Shown here: in pieces, positions 18,020-26,600 of the stretch
Layout: every line of letters starts with the position of its first letter
Position numbering within the stretch: the first letter of the stretch is position 1
Assembly (NCBI RefSeq): GCF_015291625.1
Contig: NZ_CP030047.1
Span: 9,195,050-9,259,049 of the forward strand
DNA length: 64,000 bases
Origin: Bradyrhizobium sp. CCBAU 53421
GTDB taxonomy: Bacteria; Pseudomonadota; Alphaproteobacteria; Rhizobiales; Xanthobacteraceae
Reading direction: 5' to 3'
Notes under the pieces: model-generated
What the model was told of the DNA's origin: nothing
What the model saw: the letters and a program-made list of their open reading frames with translations, nothing else
The model's database searches: none
Program-made: the position numbers and the translations under genes

Positions 18020-18442
18020 TCAGCTTCGGCTCAGCAATTGCCAGGTCGATGTGGCGTGCGCGATCAGCTCGCCGGATGCGTTGGAAGCCTGCGATTGCAA
18101 GAAAAAGGTCTTGCGGCCTCGCTTGAGGAAGGTCGCGTGACAGGTGACGCGCCCTTCGCGGACCGCGGCAAGATACTGCACCTTCATCTCGAGCGTGGTG
18201 CCGGCACCCGCGACGTGGTTGACGAGATGCCCCATCGAGATGTCGAGCGCGGTCGCGAGAACGCCGCCATGCAAGCTGCCTTGCGGGTTGAACATCGGCC
18301 TCTCGACATCGAAGGAGACGATGCAGGCCTCGCCCTGGTAGGCAACCTCGAGGCCGAGGAAGCGTGACAGGAAGAACGATCCGAATTCCTGCCGCTCGTC
18401 CGCGACGGCGCGGCGCATCATCTGCTCGGCGATATCTCTCAT
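18020..18442 (-). CDS. PaaI-type hotdog-fold thioesterase
   Basis: 140 residues from the ATG at 18442. The hotdog signature is clear: FNPQGSLHGGVLATALDISMGHLV, then TLEMKVQYLAAVREGRVTCHATFLKRGRKTFFLQ. These enzymes cleave acyl-CoA thioesters in the cytosol. It is the last gene of a minus-strand operon HAD - CoA transferase - thioesterase; only 19 bases separate it from the CoA-transferase stop. A GTG three or four codons earlier could also start it. Confidence 0.85.
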   Translation of the reverse strand: MRDIAEQMMRRAVADERQEFGSFFLSRFLGLEVAYQGEACIVSFDVERPMFNPQGSLHGGVLATALDISMGHLVNHVAGAGTTLEMKVQYLAAVREGRVTCHATFLKRGRKTFFLQSQASNASGELIAHATSTWQLLSRS

Positions 18443-18461
18443 GACGACACTCACTTGATGC

Positions 18462-19700
18462 TCACTTGGGCGATCGCATGAAGTTTCGCCCAAAGTCTCC
18501 GAACGCGCCTTCGAGGGCGAATCTCTCCAGCCGATCGTCTGTCCAGCCGCGCCATTCCGCAAGCACCTCGCGCGTGTGTTCGCCGAGCATCGGCGGCGGC
18601 GTGGAAGGTGCCGGCGGCTCGTCGCCGAATCGCGTCGGCCGGGCAATGAACCTCACATCCCCCGCGGCGGGATGGCGCACGCTCTGCACCATGCCGCGCT
18701 GCGTGAGCTGCGGCGTCTCGCAGACCTCGCCGACCGACTTGATCGCGCCGCAGGGAATGCCGGCCGCGCCCAGCGCCTGCAGCCAATCGGCGCGGCTCCT
18801 GCCGGCGAAGATGGGAGCGAGGAGCGCGACGAGTTCGTTGCGGCTCGCCGCGCGCTTCGGGGCAGTTTCGAAACGCGCATCATCGCGCAGGTCCGGCCGG
18901 CCGATGACGTCGCAGAAGGCCGCCCAGAACTTGTCGTTCGCGACCCCGACATTGATCCAGCCGTCACTGGCTTCGAACGGTTCGTACGGGCTGATGGTCG
19001 GATGGACGTTGCCGCGACGCCTCGGACTTTCTCCCGTGGCGAAGTACATGCCGGCGTTGAACGTCAGCAGCGATGCCATGGCGTCGAGCATGGAGACGTC
19101 GACCCGTCCGCCCTCGCCGGTGCGGCTCCTCCGCATCAAGGCGGCGAGCACCGAATGCGACGCATACAGGCCGGTGGCGAGATCGGCGATCGAGGTACCG
19201 ACCTTGGTCGGCGGCCCAATCGGATCGCCGGTGATGTCCATCACGCCGGATTCGCCCTGCAAGATCAGATCGTAGCCGGGGCGCAAGGCGTCCGCACCGG
19301 TGCGGCCGAACCCCGAGATGCTGCACAGGATGATGTCGGCCTTGCGGGCCCGCAGCGCGTCGAAGCCGAGCCCCCATTTATCGAGCGTGCCCGGGCGGAA
19401 ATTCTCGATCACGACGTCGGCCGCTGATGCAAGATCGAGCGCCGCGTCGCGCCCCGCCGGCGATTTCAGGTCGATGGCGCAACTGCGCTTGTTGCGGTTC
19501 ACCGACAGGAAATACGCGCTCTCGCCGCCGACGAAGGGCGGCCCGTAGCGGCGGCTTTCGTCGCCCTGCCTGGGATCCTCGATCTTGACGATATCAGCGC
19601 CGAGATCGCCGAGCTGCATCGTGGCAAAGGGCCCGGAGACCACCCGGCAGAGGTCGAGGACCCTGATGCCCGACAGCGGCTCGCGATCAGACGATCGCAT
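18462..19700 (-). CDS. CaiB/BaiF (class III) CoA transferase
   Basis: 412 residues. Family marks: GIRVLDLCRVVSGPFATMQLGDLGADIVKIE at the start with the catalytic Asp in the DLGAD region, NRNKRSCAIDLK, VVIENFRPGTLDKWGLG, CSISGFGRTG, and ARPTRFGDEPPAPSTPPPMLGEHT near the end. It moves CoA between organic acids, often in catabolism of aromatic or dicarboxylic acids. Its start overlaps the end of the upstream dehalogenase gene by 14 bases, so translation is probably coupled. Confidence 0.92.
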   Translation of the reverse strand: MRSSDREPLSGIRVLDLCRVVSGPFATMQLGDLGADIVKIEDPRQGDESRRYGPPFVGGESAYFLSVNRNKRSCAIDLKSPAGRDAALDLASAADVVIENFRPGTLDKWGLGFDALRARKADIILCSISGFGRTGADALRPGYDLILQGESGVMDITGDPIGPPTKVGTSIADLATGLYASHSVLAALMRRSRTGEGGRVDVSMLDAMASLLTFNAGMYFATGESPRRRGNVHPTISPYEPFEASDGWINVGVANDKFWAAFCDVIGRPDLRDDARFETAPKRAASRNELVALLAPIFAGRSRADWLQALGAAGIPCGAIKSVGEVCETPQLTQRGMVQSVRHPAAGDVRFIARPTRFGDEPPAPSTPPPMLGEHTREVLAEWRGWTDDRLERFALEGAFGDFGRNFMRSPK

Positions 19701-20388
19701 CGGCGAGGTCCTTCATCGACGGCACCAGGATGTCGGGCTGGTGCGGCGTGATGCCGAACGGACGGCTGCGCCGGTCGATGAAGGCCGTCCGCATGCCGGC
19801 GGACTTGGCACCGATGCAGTCGAAGGCGTGATTGGCCACGAACAGCACCTGATCGGGCTTCACGCCCATGATCTCGGCCGCTTTCGTGTAGGTCGCGACA
19901 TGCGGCTTGAACGAATTGGCTTCAGTCACCGAGATCACGCGATCGAACGGCACCTTGTGGTACTGTTTCGCGGTCTCGAGCATGTCGGGATCGCCGTTCG
20001 AGAGAACGACGAGCTTGTATTTGGCTTGCAGCCGCGCCAGCGCCTCCGGCACTTCCGGAAACGGGACCAGCTTCTCGATCTCGCCGACGAGGTAACGCAC
20101 CTCGTCCATCGTGTAGTCGATCCTGGCGCGGTCCATCACGTGGGCTACCGCGCGATGCCCGATCTCCCGATAGGGCGTGTGCTCGCGATGCAGCAGCGCA
20201 TCGATCATCGAGTTCTCGAAATGGGTGCGGCGCCACCATGTGACGAAGGAATTCGGATCGCCCTTCCAGCCTTTCTTCTGAAGGAATGGCGTCGCGATCT
20301 TGGTCAGGCCGCCCTGCATGTCGACCACCGTGCCGTACTGGTCGAACATGCAGATCTTCACGTCACGCTTGATCGTCTCAAAGCTCAT
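19687..20388 (-). CDS. Haloacid dehalogenase type II-like HAD hydrolase
   Basis: 233 residues, ATG at 20388 with a strong AAGGAGG. HAD motifs: nucleophile Asp in MFDQYGTVVD (residues 14-23), Ser in VVLSNGDPDM, Lys in NSFKPH, and the final acidic region VANHAFDCIGAKSAGMRTAF. The ANxxFD loop and overall length fit L-2-haloacid dehalogenases, which replace a halogen by hydroxyl via an aspartyl ester. First gene of the operon; a LysR gene lies divergently upstream. Confidence 0.85.
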   Translation of the reverse strand: MSFETIKRDVKICMFDQYGTVVDMQGGLTKIATPFLQKKGWKGDPNSFVTWWRRTHFENSMIDALLHREHTPYREIGHRAVAHVMDRARIDYTMDEVRYLVGEIEKLVPFPEVPEALARLQAKYKLVVLSNGDPDMLETAKQYHKVPFDRVISVTEANSFKPHVATYTKAAEIMGVKPDQVLFVANHAFDCIGAKSAGMRTAFIDRRSRPFGITPHQPDILVPSMKDLADAIV

Positions 20389-20461
20389 TGCTGCCTCCTT
20401 GGTTCTGATCGACTGGATACGCGCCTTGCCGCCATAGATGAAATGGATTTGTCATCTCTCG

Positions 20462-20480
20462 TCATTCACGATATGAATGA
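20462..20480. promoter_or_regulatory. Perfect 7-5-7 palindrome, likely LysR box
   Basis: tcattca-cgata-tgaatga between the divergent HAD operon and the LysR gene. It contains the T-N11-A pattern typical of LysR sites and sits just before the preferred LysR start at 20485. Binding is inferred from position and symmetry. Confidence 0.6.
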
Positions 20481-20484
20481 TGGG

Positions 20485-21387
20485 ATGAACCTCCGATCCA
20501 TCGACCTCAATCTGCTCGTCGCGTTGGACGCACTGCTCACCGAACGCCATGTCACCAAGGCCGCCGACCGCGTCGGCCTCAGTCAACCGGCGATGAGCAA
20601 TGCGCTCAACCGGCTGCGCGCCATGTTCGAGGACGAACTGCTGGTACGGACGACGAGCGGCATGAAGCCGACGCCGCGCGCCACCGAGCTGGCGGAGCCG
20701 TTGCGCCAGGTGCTGCGCCAGGTCGAGCGGGTAATGGCGAGCGACGCCGGCTTCGATCCAGGCAAGACGGAACGCAGCTTCACGATCCGAATGTCGGACA
20801 TTCTCGCCTGCCTGCTGCTGCCGCGACTCGCCGCGGCGCGGCCGCTGGAGGCGCGGATCTCCTACAACATCATCCATCTGCCGCCTGCGTTGACGATCGA
20901 TGCGCTGGAACGGGACGAGATCGACGTCGCGGTCAGCATGGGGCTCGAGCATTCCGCATCGATCCGTTCCGAGACGCTGCTGCGCGACCGCATGGTCTGC
21001 CTGATGCGCAGCGGTCACCCGATCAAGCGCGGACGGCTGACCTTCGAGCGCTTCATCGCGCAGGACCACATGAAGGTCTCGATGAGCCCGACCGATCTTC
21101 GTTTCGTCGACGACGTGCTCGCCGAACGCGGCCACCGACGACGCATCACGCTGAATGTGCCGCATTGGCTGGTCGTACCCCACGTTCTGAAGCAGACCGA
21201 CCTTCTCGCCGTGATGCCGCGGCACCTCGCCGCCGTGCTGATGGACAACGGTTTGCGGATGGAGGAGCTGCCGTTCCAGTCCGCGCCGTTCGACTGGATG
21301 TTGTACTGGCATCGCAGATACGACCAGAGCAATGCGAACGGCTGGCTTCGCAACGGGATCAGGGCGGTCTGCTCCGATCTGGGCTAA
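20485..21387 (+). CDS. LysR-family transcriptional regulator
   Basis: 300 residues from the ATG at 20485; in-frame ATGs at 20473 and 20443 are possible but would place the palindrome inside the coding region. The N-terminal winged helix (MNLRSIDLNLLVALDALLTE, KAADRVGLSQPAMSNALNRL) resembles the NodD/PnbR-type subgroup, followed by a periplasmic-binding-like effector domain. It is divergent from the HAD/CoA-transferase/thioesterase operon and is the obvious candidate regulator. The stop TAA at 21385-21387 comes from the edge of repeat R2. Confidence 0.9.
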   Translation: MNLRSIDLNLLVALDALLTERHVTKAADRVGLSQPAMSNALNRLRAMFEDELLVRTTSGMKPTPRATELAEPLRQVLRQVERVMASDAGFDPGKTERSFTIRMSDILACLLLPRLAAARPLEARISYNIIHLPPALTIDALERDEIDVAVSMGLEHSASIRSETLLRDRMVCLMRSGHPIKRGRLTFERFIAQDHMKVSMSPTDLRFVDDVLAERGHRRRITLNVPHWLVVPHVLKQTDLLAVMPRHLAAVLMDNGLRMEELPFQSAPFDWMLYWHRRYDQSNANGWLRNGIRAVCSDLG

Positions 21388-21488
21388 AGCGCGATGAGAT
21401 TGGGTTGAATCGTCATCGCGCTTTAGCTCCTCGTTTGAGCATGATCTATTCGGAAAACCGCTTCGCACTTTTCCGGATCATGCTTTAG
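21384..21488. repeat. Two-hairpin palindromic repeat, copy R2
   Basis: First hairpin has 13-bp perfect arms (taaagcgcgatga / tcatcgcgctttag). Second hairpin has arms gagcatgatc and gatcatgc. The element fills the whole space between the convergent LysR and MFS genes and supplies both stops: taa at 21385-21387 (plus) and tta at 21485-21487 (minus). It may also act as a bidirectional transcription stop. Confidence 0.88.
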
Positions 21489-22894
21489 GCACCGATGTCC
21501 GCCGGCCTCCTCGCCATGGACCGCTCGCTTCCTGCCGCGGCATCCGCTATGGCCGACGCGTCCTCCAACGAGCGTCCCTTGGTTTCGAATCCGAACACCA
21601 GGAACACCACGGCCTGGAAGACGAGAATGCCAGCCAGCGTCGCCAGCACGCCGGTCAACCCCTGCCAGGCGAAGATCGCGACCACGACGTATTGCACCAG
21701 CGCGGTCGCGATGCGTCCGGACGTGGCGCAGATCGCCGTGCCGCGGAGCCGGTAGCGCGTCGGGAACAGTTCGGGGACGTGCATCGCGAATCCGGTCGCC
21801 AGCATGACGTAGATCGCGGTAACAAGAAGGAAGCCGACGCCGGCGAGCGCAACACCGTCCGCCATATGGGGATAGGCGATGCCGAGTGCGGCAGCCGCGA
21901 TCGACGAGCCGACGATCGAGAGCCTGCGCCCGAGCCGGTCCGCCAGCACGAGCCCGATCAACGACCCGACCGGACCGCCCAGCGCCATCACGGTGGTGTA
22001 ACCAAGCGAGGACACCACGCTGTGGCCGCCCTTGACCATGAAGGTCGGCAGCCAGCCGATGAACCCGTAGAGGCTGAAGCCGACGACGATGTGCAGCAGG
22101 CTGCCGAGCAGCGTGCGCGCGAGATACGGCGGCTGGAACAGGCGCCAGACCGCACCGGGCGGTTCCTGCGCCGGCGCGCCGACAGCGACGGGAGCCAGCG
22201 TTGCCTTGCGCGCGGCCTCCGCTTCGATTGCCGACAGAATTGTCTCGGCCTCGTCGGCGCGTCCGTTGGCGGCAAGCCAGCGCGGCGATTCCGGCATCGA
22301 CTTGCGCAGGATCCAGACGATCATCGCCAAGATGCCGACGAGGGCGAACATGTAGCGCCAGCCAAGCGTCGGGATCACCCACAGGCCGATCATGGACGAC
22401 GCGAACAGCGAGAAGTTGGTGATCACGGCGAGCAACCCGATCCAGCGACCGCGCGAGGCGGCCGGCACGAACTCCGTCAAGGTCGCGTAACCCACCACGA
22501 TCTCCGCGCCGAGGCCGATGCCGATGATGAAGCGCAACCCGATCAGGACGGTCATGCTGGGCGCGAAGGCCGCAGCGATCGATGCGAGGCCGAAGATCGC
22601 GAGGTTCATCTGATAGGTGAAGCGGCGGCCGAAGCGGTCGCCGAGAATCCCGGAGAACCAGGCACCGATGGTCATTCCGACAAAGGTCGCGGAGACGAAG
22701 GCGGCGTTGAGCTCGAGTGTCGACCAGCCTTCCTTGAGCACCGCGCCGAGCACGCCGCCGGCCAGATAGATATCGAATGCGTCGAGGAACATGCCGGCGC
22801 CGATCAGGGCCAGGATACGCCAGTGGAATCCGCAGATCGGCAGCCTGTCGAGGCGCGCGCCCGCATTGATGTCGATGTCGGCGGATCGCGCCAT
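21485..22894 (-). CDS. MFS transporter (metabolite:H+ symporter type)
   Basis: 469 residues from the ATG at 22894 (GGGAGG upstream). Twelve hydrophobic segments, with the loop 2-3 motif GDRFGRRFTYQMN and its echo ADRLGRRLSIVGS, and PESPRWLAANGR between helices 6 and 7 as in the sugar-porter/aromatic-acid symporter branch. Likely imports an organic acid by proton symport. Position next to the LysR and dehalogenase/CoA-transferase module suggests a related substrate, but it is convergent to the LysR gene. Confidence 0.88.
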   Translation of the reverse strand: MARSADIDINAGARLDRLPICGFHWRILALIGAGMFLDAFDIYLAGGVLGAVLKEGWSTLELNAAFVSATFVGMTIGAWFSGILGDRFGRRFTYQMNLAIFGLASIAAAFAPSMTVLIGLRFIIGIGLGAEIVVGYATLTEFVPAASRGRWIGLLAVITNFSLFASSMIGLWVIPTLGWRYMFALVGILAMIVWILRKSMPESPRWLAANGRADEAETILSAIEAEAARKATLAPVAVGAPAQEPPGAVWRLFQPPYLARTLLGSLLHIVVGFSLYGFIGWLPTFMVKGGHSVVSSLGYTTVMALGGPVGSLIGLVLADRLGRRLSIVGSSIAAAALGIAYPHMADGVALAGVGFLLVTAIYVMLATGFAMHVPELFPTRYRLRGTAICATSGRIATALVQYVVVAIFAWQGLTGVLATLAGILVFQAVVFLVFGFETKGRSLEDASAIADAAAGSERSMARRPADIGA

Positions 22895-23250
22895 TCCAAA
22901 CCTCCCTGCCCGGCCTCGTGCGAGCCGGATGTTCCGATCATCGATTGATGATGCGCAGGGGGTCGTCGTCCAATTCAAATCGAAAATTCGACTATTCGGC
23001 GCAGTGATGAAGCTGACGACAAACCGACGCGCGGCACTCTCGCTTTTCGAGTTGCTTGCCTTTGGCGCGAACCTCGATCGCCACGATCGCGTTCCATCCT
23101 GACACCAAGCTGACTTGCGTACGCCGTCGTTAACGATCCCGCCGTTGCCCGACGCCGAAATCACGGTGCCGGCACAAACATTCACAACCAGTTCATGTCG
23201 GCGCCACTATTCGACTCCAACGCTGGGGGAAGAAGATTGGAGTATGTGCC
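22895..23250. other. Divergent intergenic region
   Basis: About 355 bases between the MFS and YXWGXW genes. It must hold both promoters, but I could not identify clear -35/-10 pairs. No gene recognised. Confidence 0.4.
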
Positions 23251-24609
23251 ATGCGCCGCATTGCCGGACTGCCTTTCGCCGTAGCTCTCAGCCTCTGCTG
23301 TCTCTCTCCACCTGCGCCAGCGCGCGCGCAGCTCGCCATCGGCATCGGCATCAGCGTCGATGCAGCGCCACCACCATTGCCTGTCTACGAGCAGCCGCCG
23401 ATCCCAGGCGACGGCTACATCTGGACTCCCGGCTATTGGGCGTGGAGCGACGATACCGGTTACTACTGGGTTCCCGGCACATGGGTGCTTCCGCCCGCGC
23501 CTGAACTGCTGTGGACACCCGGCTACTGGGGCTGGAACGATGGCGCCTACGGGTTCCACGCCGGCTATTGGGGAGCGACCGTGGGCTTCTACGGCGGCAT
23601 CTCTTACGGCTTCGGCTACACCGGCGTCGGCTATGAGGGCGGCTACTGGCGCGGCGGCAACTTCTTCTACAACAGTTCCGTCAACAACATCTCGAATGTC
23701 TCGGTCACCAACGTCTACAACAAGACCGTGATCAACAACACGACCAACGTCAGCTACAACGGCGGCACTGGCGGCACCACTGTGCGGCCGACGCCGCAGC
23801 AGCTCGCTGCCGCGAACGGGCACCACGTGGCCGCGACCGCCGAGCAGACGCGGCACGCGGAAGCGGCGATGAAGGATCCGGCGCTGACGCTCGCCAACAA
23901 CCACGGTCATCCGGCGGTCGCCGCCACCGCGCATGCAGCACGGTTCAGCGGCGCGGGCGTGATCGCCGCGCACCCGGGCAAGCCGATCGCGGCGCCGCCG
24001 CCTCATCATACGCAATCCGCGACCGGCCATGCTCCACAGACGGAAAGCGCCGTGCCGCCAGGACACGCGCTGCCGAGCGGAAACGCTCTGCCGCCAACAC
24101 ATGCATCGCCGACCGGGCACACCCTACCGTCCGGAAACGCGCTGCCGCCGGCACAGACAACGACGACAGGACACGCCCTGCCCACCGGAAACGCGCTACC
24201 GCCAGCACAGACAACGACAACAGGACACGCCCTGCCCACCGGAAATGCGCTACCGCCGGCCCACGCGACGACAAAGGGACACGCCTTGCCTGCGGCAAGC
24301 GCTTCGCCGGCTGCACACGCACCGCCGGCGGGACACGCTCCGCCTGTCGCCGTCAACCATCCCGCGCCGGCGCCGCACGCCGCAGCGCCAGCCGTGCATG
24401 CGCCGAGACCGCAGATCGTACAGCACGCACCACCTGCGCCACGCCCGGCCGCGCATCCGCCGGCGCCGCGCGTCGCGCAAGCGGCTGTGCATCGTGCTCC
24501 ACCGCCGCCCCGGCCGGCGCCACACGTGTCACGGCCGGCACCCCGGCCGCATCCTGCACCGCGGCCGCAGCATCCCGCGGCGAGGCCAGCGCCACACAGG
24601 CACGCGTGA
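23251..24609 (+). CDS. YXWGXW-repeat exported protein with Pro/Ala/His-rich tandem-repeat tail
   Basis: 452 residues, ATG at 23251 after GGAG. A signal peptide (MRRIAGLPFAVALSLCCLSP) is followed by aromatic repeats (IWTPGYWAWSDDTGYYWVPG, LWTPGYWGWNDGAYGFHAGY), a Gly/Tyr stretch and an Asn/Ser/Val-rich segment (residues about 140-170). From residue 271 the tail has 18-residue units GHALPxGNALPPAxxTTT, about five copies, then Pro-Ala-His-Arg sequence to the end. Low-complexity basic tails of this sort suggest a cell-envelope or surface role; no enzyme domain is seen. Confidence 0.82.
   Translation: MRRIAGLPFAVALSLCCLSPPAPARAQLAIGIGISVDAAPPPLPVYEQPPIPGDGYIWTPGYWAWSDDTGYYWVPGTWVLPPAPELLWTPGYWGWNDGAYGFHAGYWGATVGFYGGISYGFGYTGVGYEGGYWRGGNFFYNSSVNNISNVSVTNVYNKTVINNTTNVSYNGGTGGTTVRPTPQQLAAANGHHVAATAEQTRHAEAAMKDPALTLANNHGHPAVAATAHAARFSGAGVIAAHPGKPIAAPPPHHTQSATGHAPQTESAVPPGHALPSGNALPPTHASPTGHTLPSGNALPPAQTTTTGHALPTGNALPPAQTTTTGHALPTGNALPPAHATTKGHALPAASASPAAHAPPAGHAPPVAVNHPAPAPHAAAPAVHAPRPQIVQHAPPAPRPAAHPPAPRVAQAAVHRAPPPPRPAPHVSRPAPRPHPAPRPQHPAARPAPHRHA
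24061..24345 (+). repeat. 54-bp in-frame tandem repeat (about 5 copies)
   Basis: Each unit codes for GHALPxGNALPPAxxTTx. The central two units (from 24169 and 24223) are almost identical in DNA, while the first and last are diverged, which points to recent unit duplication in the middle of the array. Confidence 0.8.
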
Positions 24610-24617
24610 TCCGGCCT

Positions 24618-24648
24618 ATCGGCGTGCCCGCAACGGCACGCCGATTTT
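24618..24648 (+). terminator. Rho-independent terminator
   Basis: An 11-bp perfect stem (atcggcgtgcc / ggcacgccgat) with a six-base loop followed by tttt, nine bases after the YXWGXW stop codon. Confidence 0.85.
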
Positions 24649-24708
24649 ACATGGGAGCCCATCGCGCGCAGAACGGCGCGCGGGATTTCAGGCGCGCAAG
24701 GCGTACCG

Positions 24709-25971
24709 TCAGGCCAGCGCATCGGCCGCATCCGCAATCGCGGCATAAATCTCCACGAGATCGGCCTCCGTGACGCAATAGGGCGGCATCACGTAGATCG
24801 TGTTGCCGAGCGGGCGCAGCAGCAGGTTTCGGCTTGCGAAGAAGGCCTGAAGCCTGGGGCCGATGCCGGCGAGATAGCCGGCGTCGCTTGCCTTCAGGTC
24901 AAGTGCGGTGATGGTCCCGGTGCGGCGGACGTTTTCGAACCGCGCATCGGTGCGGAACGGCGCGAGCAGGCGTTCCTGCATCGCGGCGAGCAAGGTGACG
25001 CGACCGCCGGCGCCGTGTTGCCAGAGCTCGAGGTTCGCTTTTGCCGCGGCGCAGGCGACCGGATTCGCCGTGTAGGAACTGGAATGGAAGAAGGTTCGCG
25101 AACGATCGCTGGAGTAGTGCGCATCGTAGATCTCGGCGCGGCAGAGCGTGACTGCGAGCGGCAGCGATCCGCCCGTGAGACCCTTGGAATAGCAGGCGAT
25201 GTCGGGCCTGACGTCCGCCTGCTCGCACGCGAACAAGGTGCCGGTGCGGCCCCAGCCGGTCATCACCTCATCGGCAATGAACAGCACATCATGGGCTTCG
25301 CAGATGCGCTTCATTTCCTTCAGCACGGAAGGCGGATACATCAGCATCCCGCCCGCGCCCAGGATCAGCGGCTCGACAATGAACGCGGCCGCGCTTTCCG
25401 CCTTGCACGCGGCCTCGAGCTCATCGAGCGTCGCCTGCTCGTGGCCGAGAGCAGGAAACGGAATTGACGCGACGTCGAACAGCAGCGGCTCGTAAGCCTT
25501 GTTGAAGACGCCGCGCGCGCCGACCGACATCGTCCCCACGGTGTCGCCGTGGTAGGAGTGCTGCATCACGATGATCCGCGTGCGCGGCACGCCGATATTG
25601 TGCCAGTAGCCGAGCGCCATCTTCAGCGCGACTTCCACGCTGGTCGAGCCGGAGTCGGAGAAGAACACATACTCCAGGCCAGGCGGCGCCAGCTTCAGGA
25701 GTTGTGCGGCAACCGCTTCGGCCGGATCGTGAGTGTGGCCGGCAAAGATGATCTGATTGAGCTGCTCGGCCTGGTTCTGGATCGCGCGCACGATATGCGG
25801 ATGGCAATGGCCATGGGTCACGACCCACCAGGATGCGATCGCATCGATAATGCGGCGGTCATCGGCGGTGTAGAGATAGGCCCCCTCCCCGCGCACGATC
25901 CTCGTCATCTGACCGTGCAGCGCGTGCTGGGTGAACGGGTGCCAGATCGGCGATCTCTGAGCTGATATCAT
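24709..25971 (-). CDS. bioA: Adenosylmethionine-8-amino-7-oxononanoate transaminase
   Basis: 420 residues from the ATG at 25971, which overlaps the bioD stop as ATGA. Class III aminotransferase with IWHPFTQHA at the start, [17 protein letters not shown], the [13 protein letters not shown] loop, [14 protein letters not shown] and the PLP lysine in [14 protein letters not shown]. It converts KAPA to DAPA using S-adenosylmethionine as amino donor. Last gene of the bioB-F-D-A transcription unit under BioR sites. Confidence 0.96.
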   Translation of the reverse strand: MISAQRSPIWHPFTQHALHGQMTRIVRGEGAYLYTADDRRIIDAIASWWVVTHGHCHPHIVRAIQNQAEQLNQIIFAGHTHDPAEAVAAQLLKLAPPGLEYVFFSDSGSTSVEVALKMALGYWHNIGVPRTRIIVMQHSYHGDTVGTMSVGARGVFNKAYEPLLFDVASIPFPALGHEQATLDELEAACKAESAAAFIVEPLILGAGGMLMYPPSVLKEMKRICEAHDVLFIADEVMTGWGRTGTLFACEQADVRPDIACYSKGLTGGSLPLAVTLCRAEIYDAHYSSDRSRTFFHSSSYTANPVACAAAKANLELWQHGAGGRVTLLAAMQERLLAPFRTDARFENVRRTGTITALDLKASDAGYLAGIGPRLQAFFASRNLLLRPLGNTIYVMPPYCVTEADLVEIYAAIADAADALA

Positions 25972-26600
25972 GCGTTGAAATCGTCGCGGCGGAATGAGGC
26001 GTTGAAAGCTGCCTGCAACGTGTCTGCCGCGAGCGGCGACAGCCAGGGCAACCGGCCGAGCCGGCGCACTTGCCCGATCTCGCAGATGGCGCGCTCGCTC
26101 TCGGGATTGCTTTCGCCGATGAAGGCGATCCCGAGAATATCGATGTTGCGCTTGCGCAGTGCCTCGACCGACAGCAGCGAATGATTGATGGTGCCGAGCG
26201 CCGTGCGGGCGCACAGCACGACCGGAAGCCGCCAGCGCTCGAACATGTCGATATAGAGCGTGTCGTCATTCAGCGGCACCATCAGCCCGCCGGCGCCCTC
26301 AATCACCAGCGGCCGATCCGGCGTGTCGGGCAGGTTGAGCGCGGCAGGATCGATGCGCACGCCGTCGATCGCGGCGGACTGATGCGGCGAAGCCGGCGTG
26401 CGATGCCGGTAGCGCTCCGGCACGATGCGATCGGCCGCAAGGCCCGCAAGCCGCGCCACCAGCTGCGCGTCGGTCTCCTCCTCGAGGCCGGACTGAACCG
26501 GCTTCCAGTAGTCCGCGCCGAGGAAACCGGCAAGGCCCGCGGAGAAGATCGTCTTGCCAATCCCGGTATCGGTGCCGGTCACCACGATCCGGCTGCTCAT
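25968..26600 (-). CDS. bioD: Dethiobiotin synthase
   Basis: 210 residues. The ATG at 26600 overlaps the bioF stop (ATGA), which decides it over a start three codons earlier. The P-loop reads [17 protein letters not shown], and the [12 protein letters not shown] loop is typical of BioD. It closes the ureido ring of DAPA with CO2 and ATP. Translation is probably coupled to bioF and bioA on both sides. Confidence 0.95.
   Translation of the reverse strand: MSSRIVVTGTDTGIGKTIFSAGLAGFLGADYWKPVQSGLEEETDAQLVARLAGLAADRIVPERYRHRTPASPHQSAAIDGVRIDPAALNLPDTPDRPLVIEGAGGLMVPLNDDTLYIDMFERWRLPVVLCARTALGTINHSLLSVEALRKRNIDILGIAFIGESNPESERAICEIGQVRRLGRLPWLSPLAADTLQAAFNASFRRDDFNA

Noticed and set aside
24169..24300. 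Short direct repeats as a CRISPR array
   Set aside because: The 54-bp units are in frame inside a coding sequence with no spacers.
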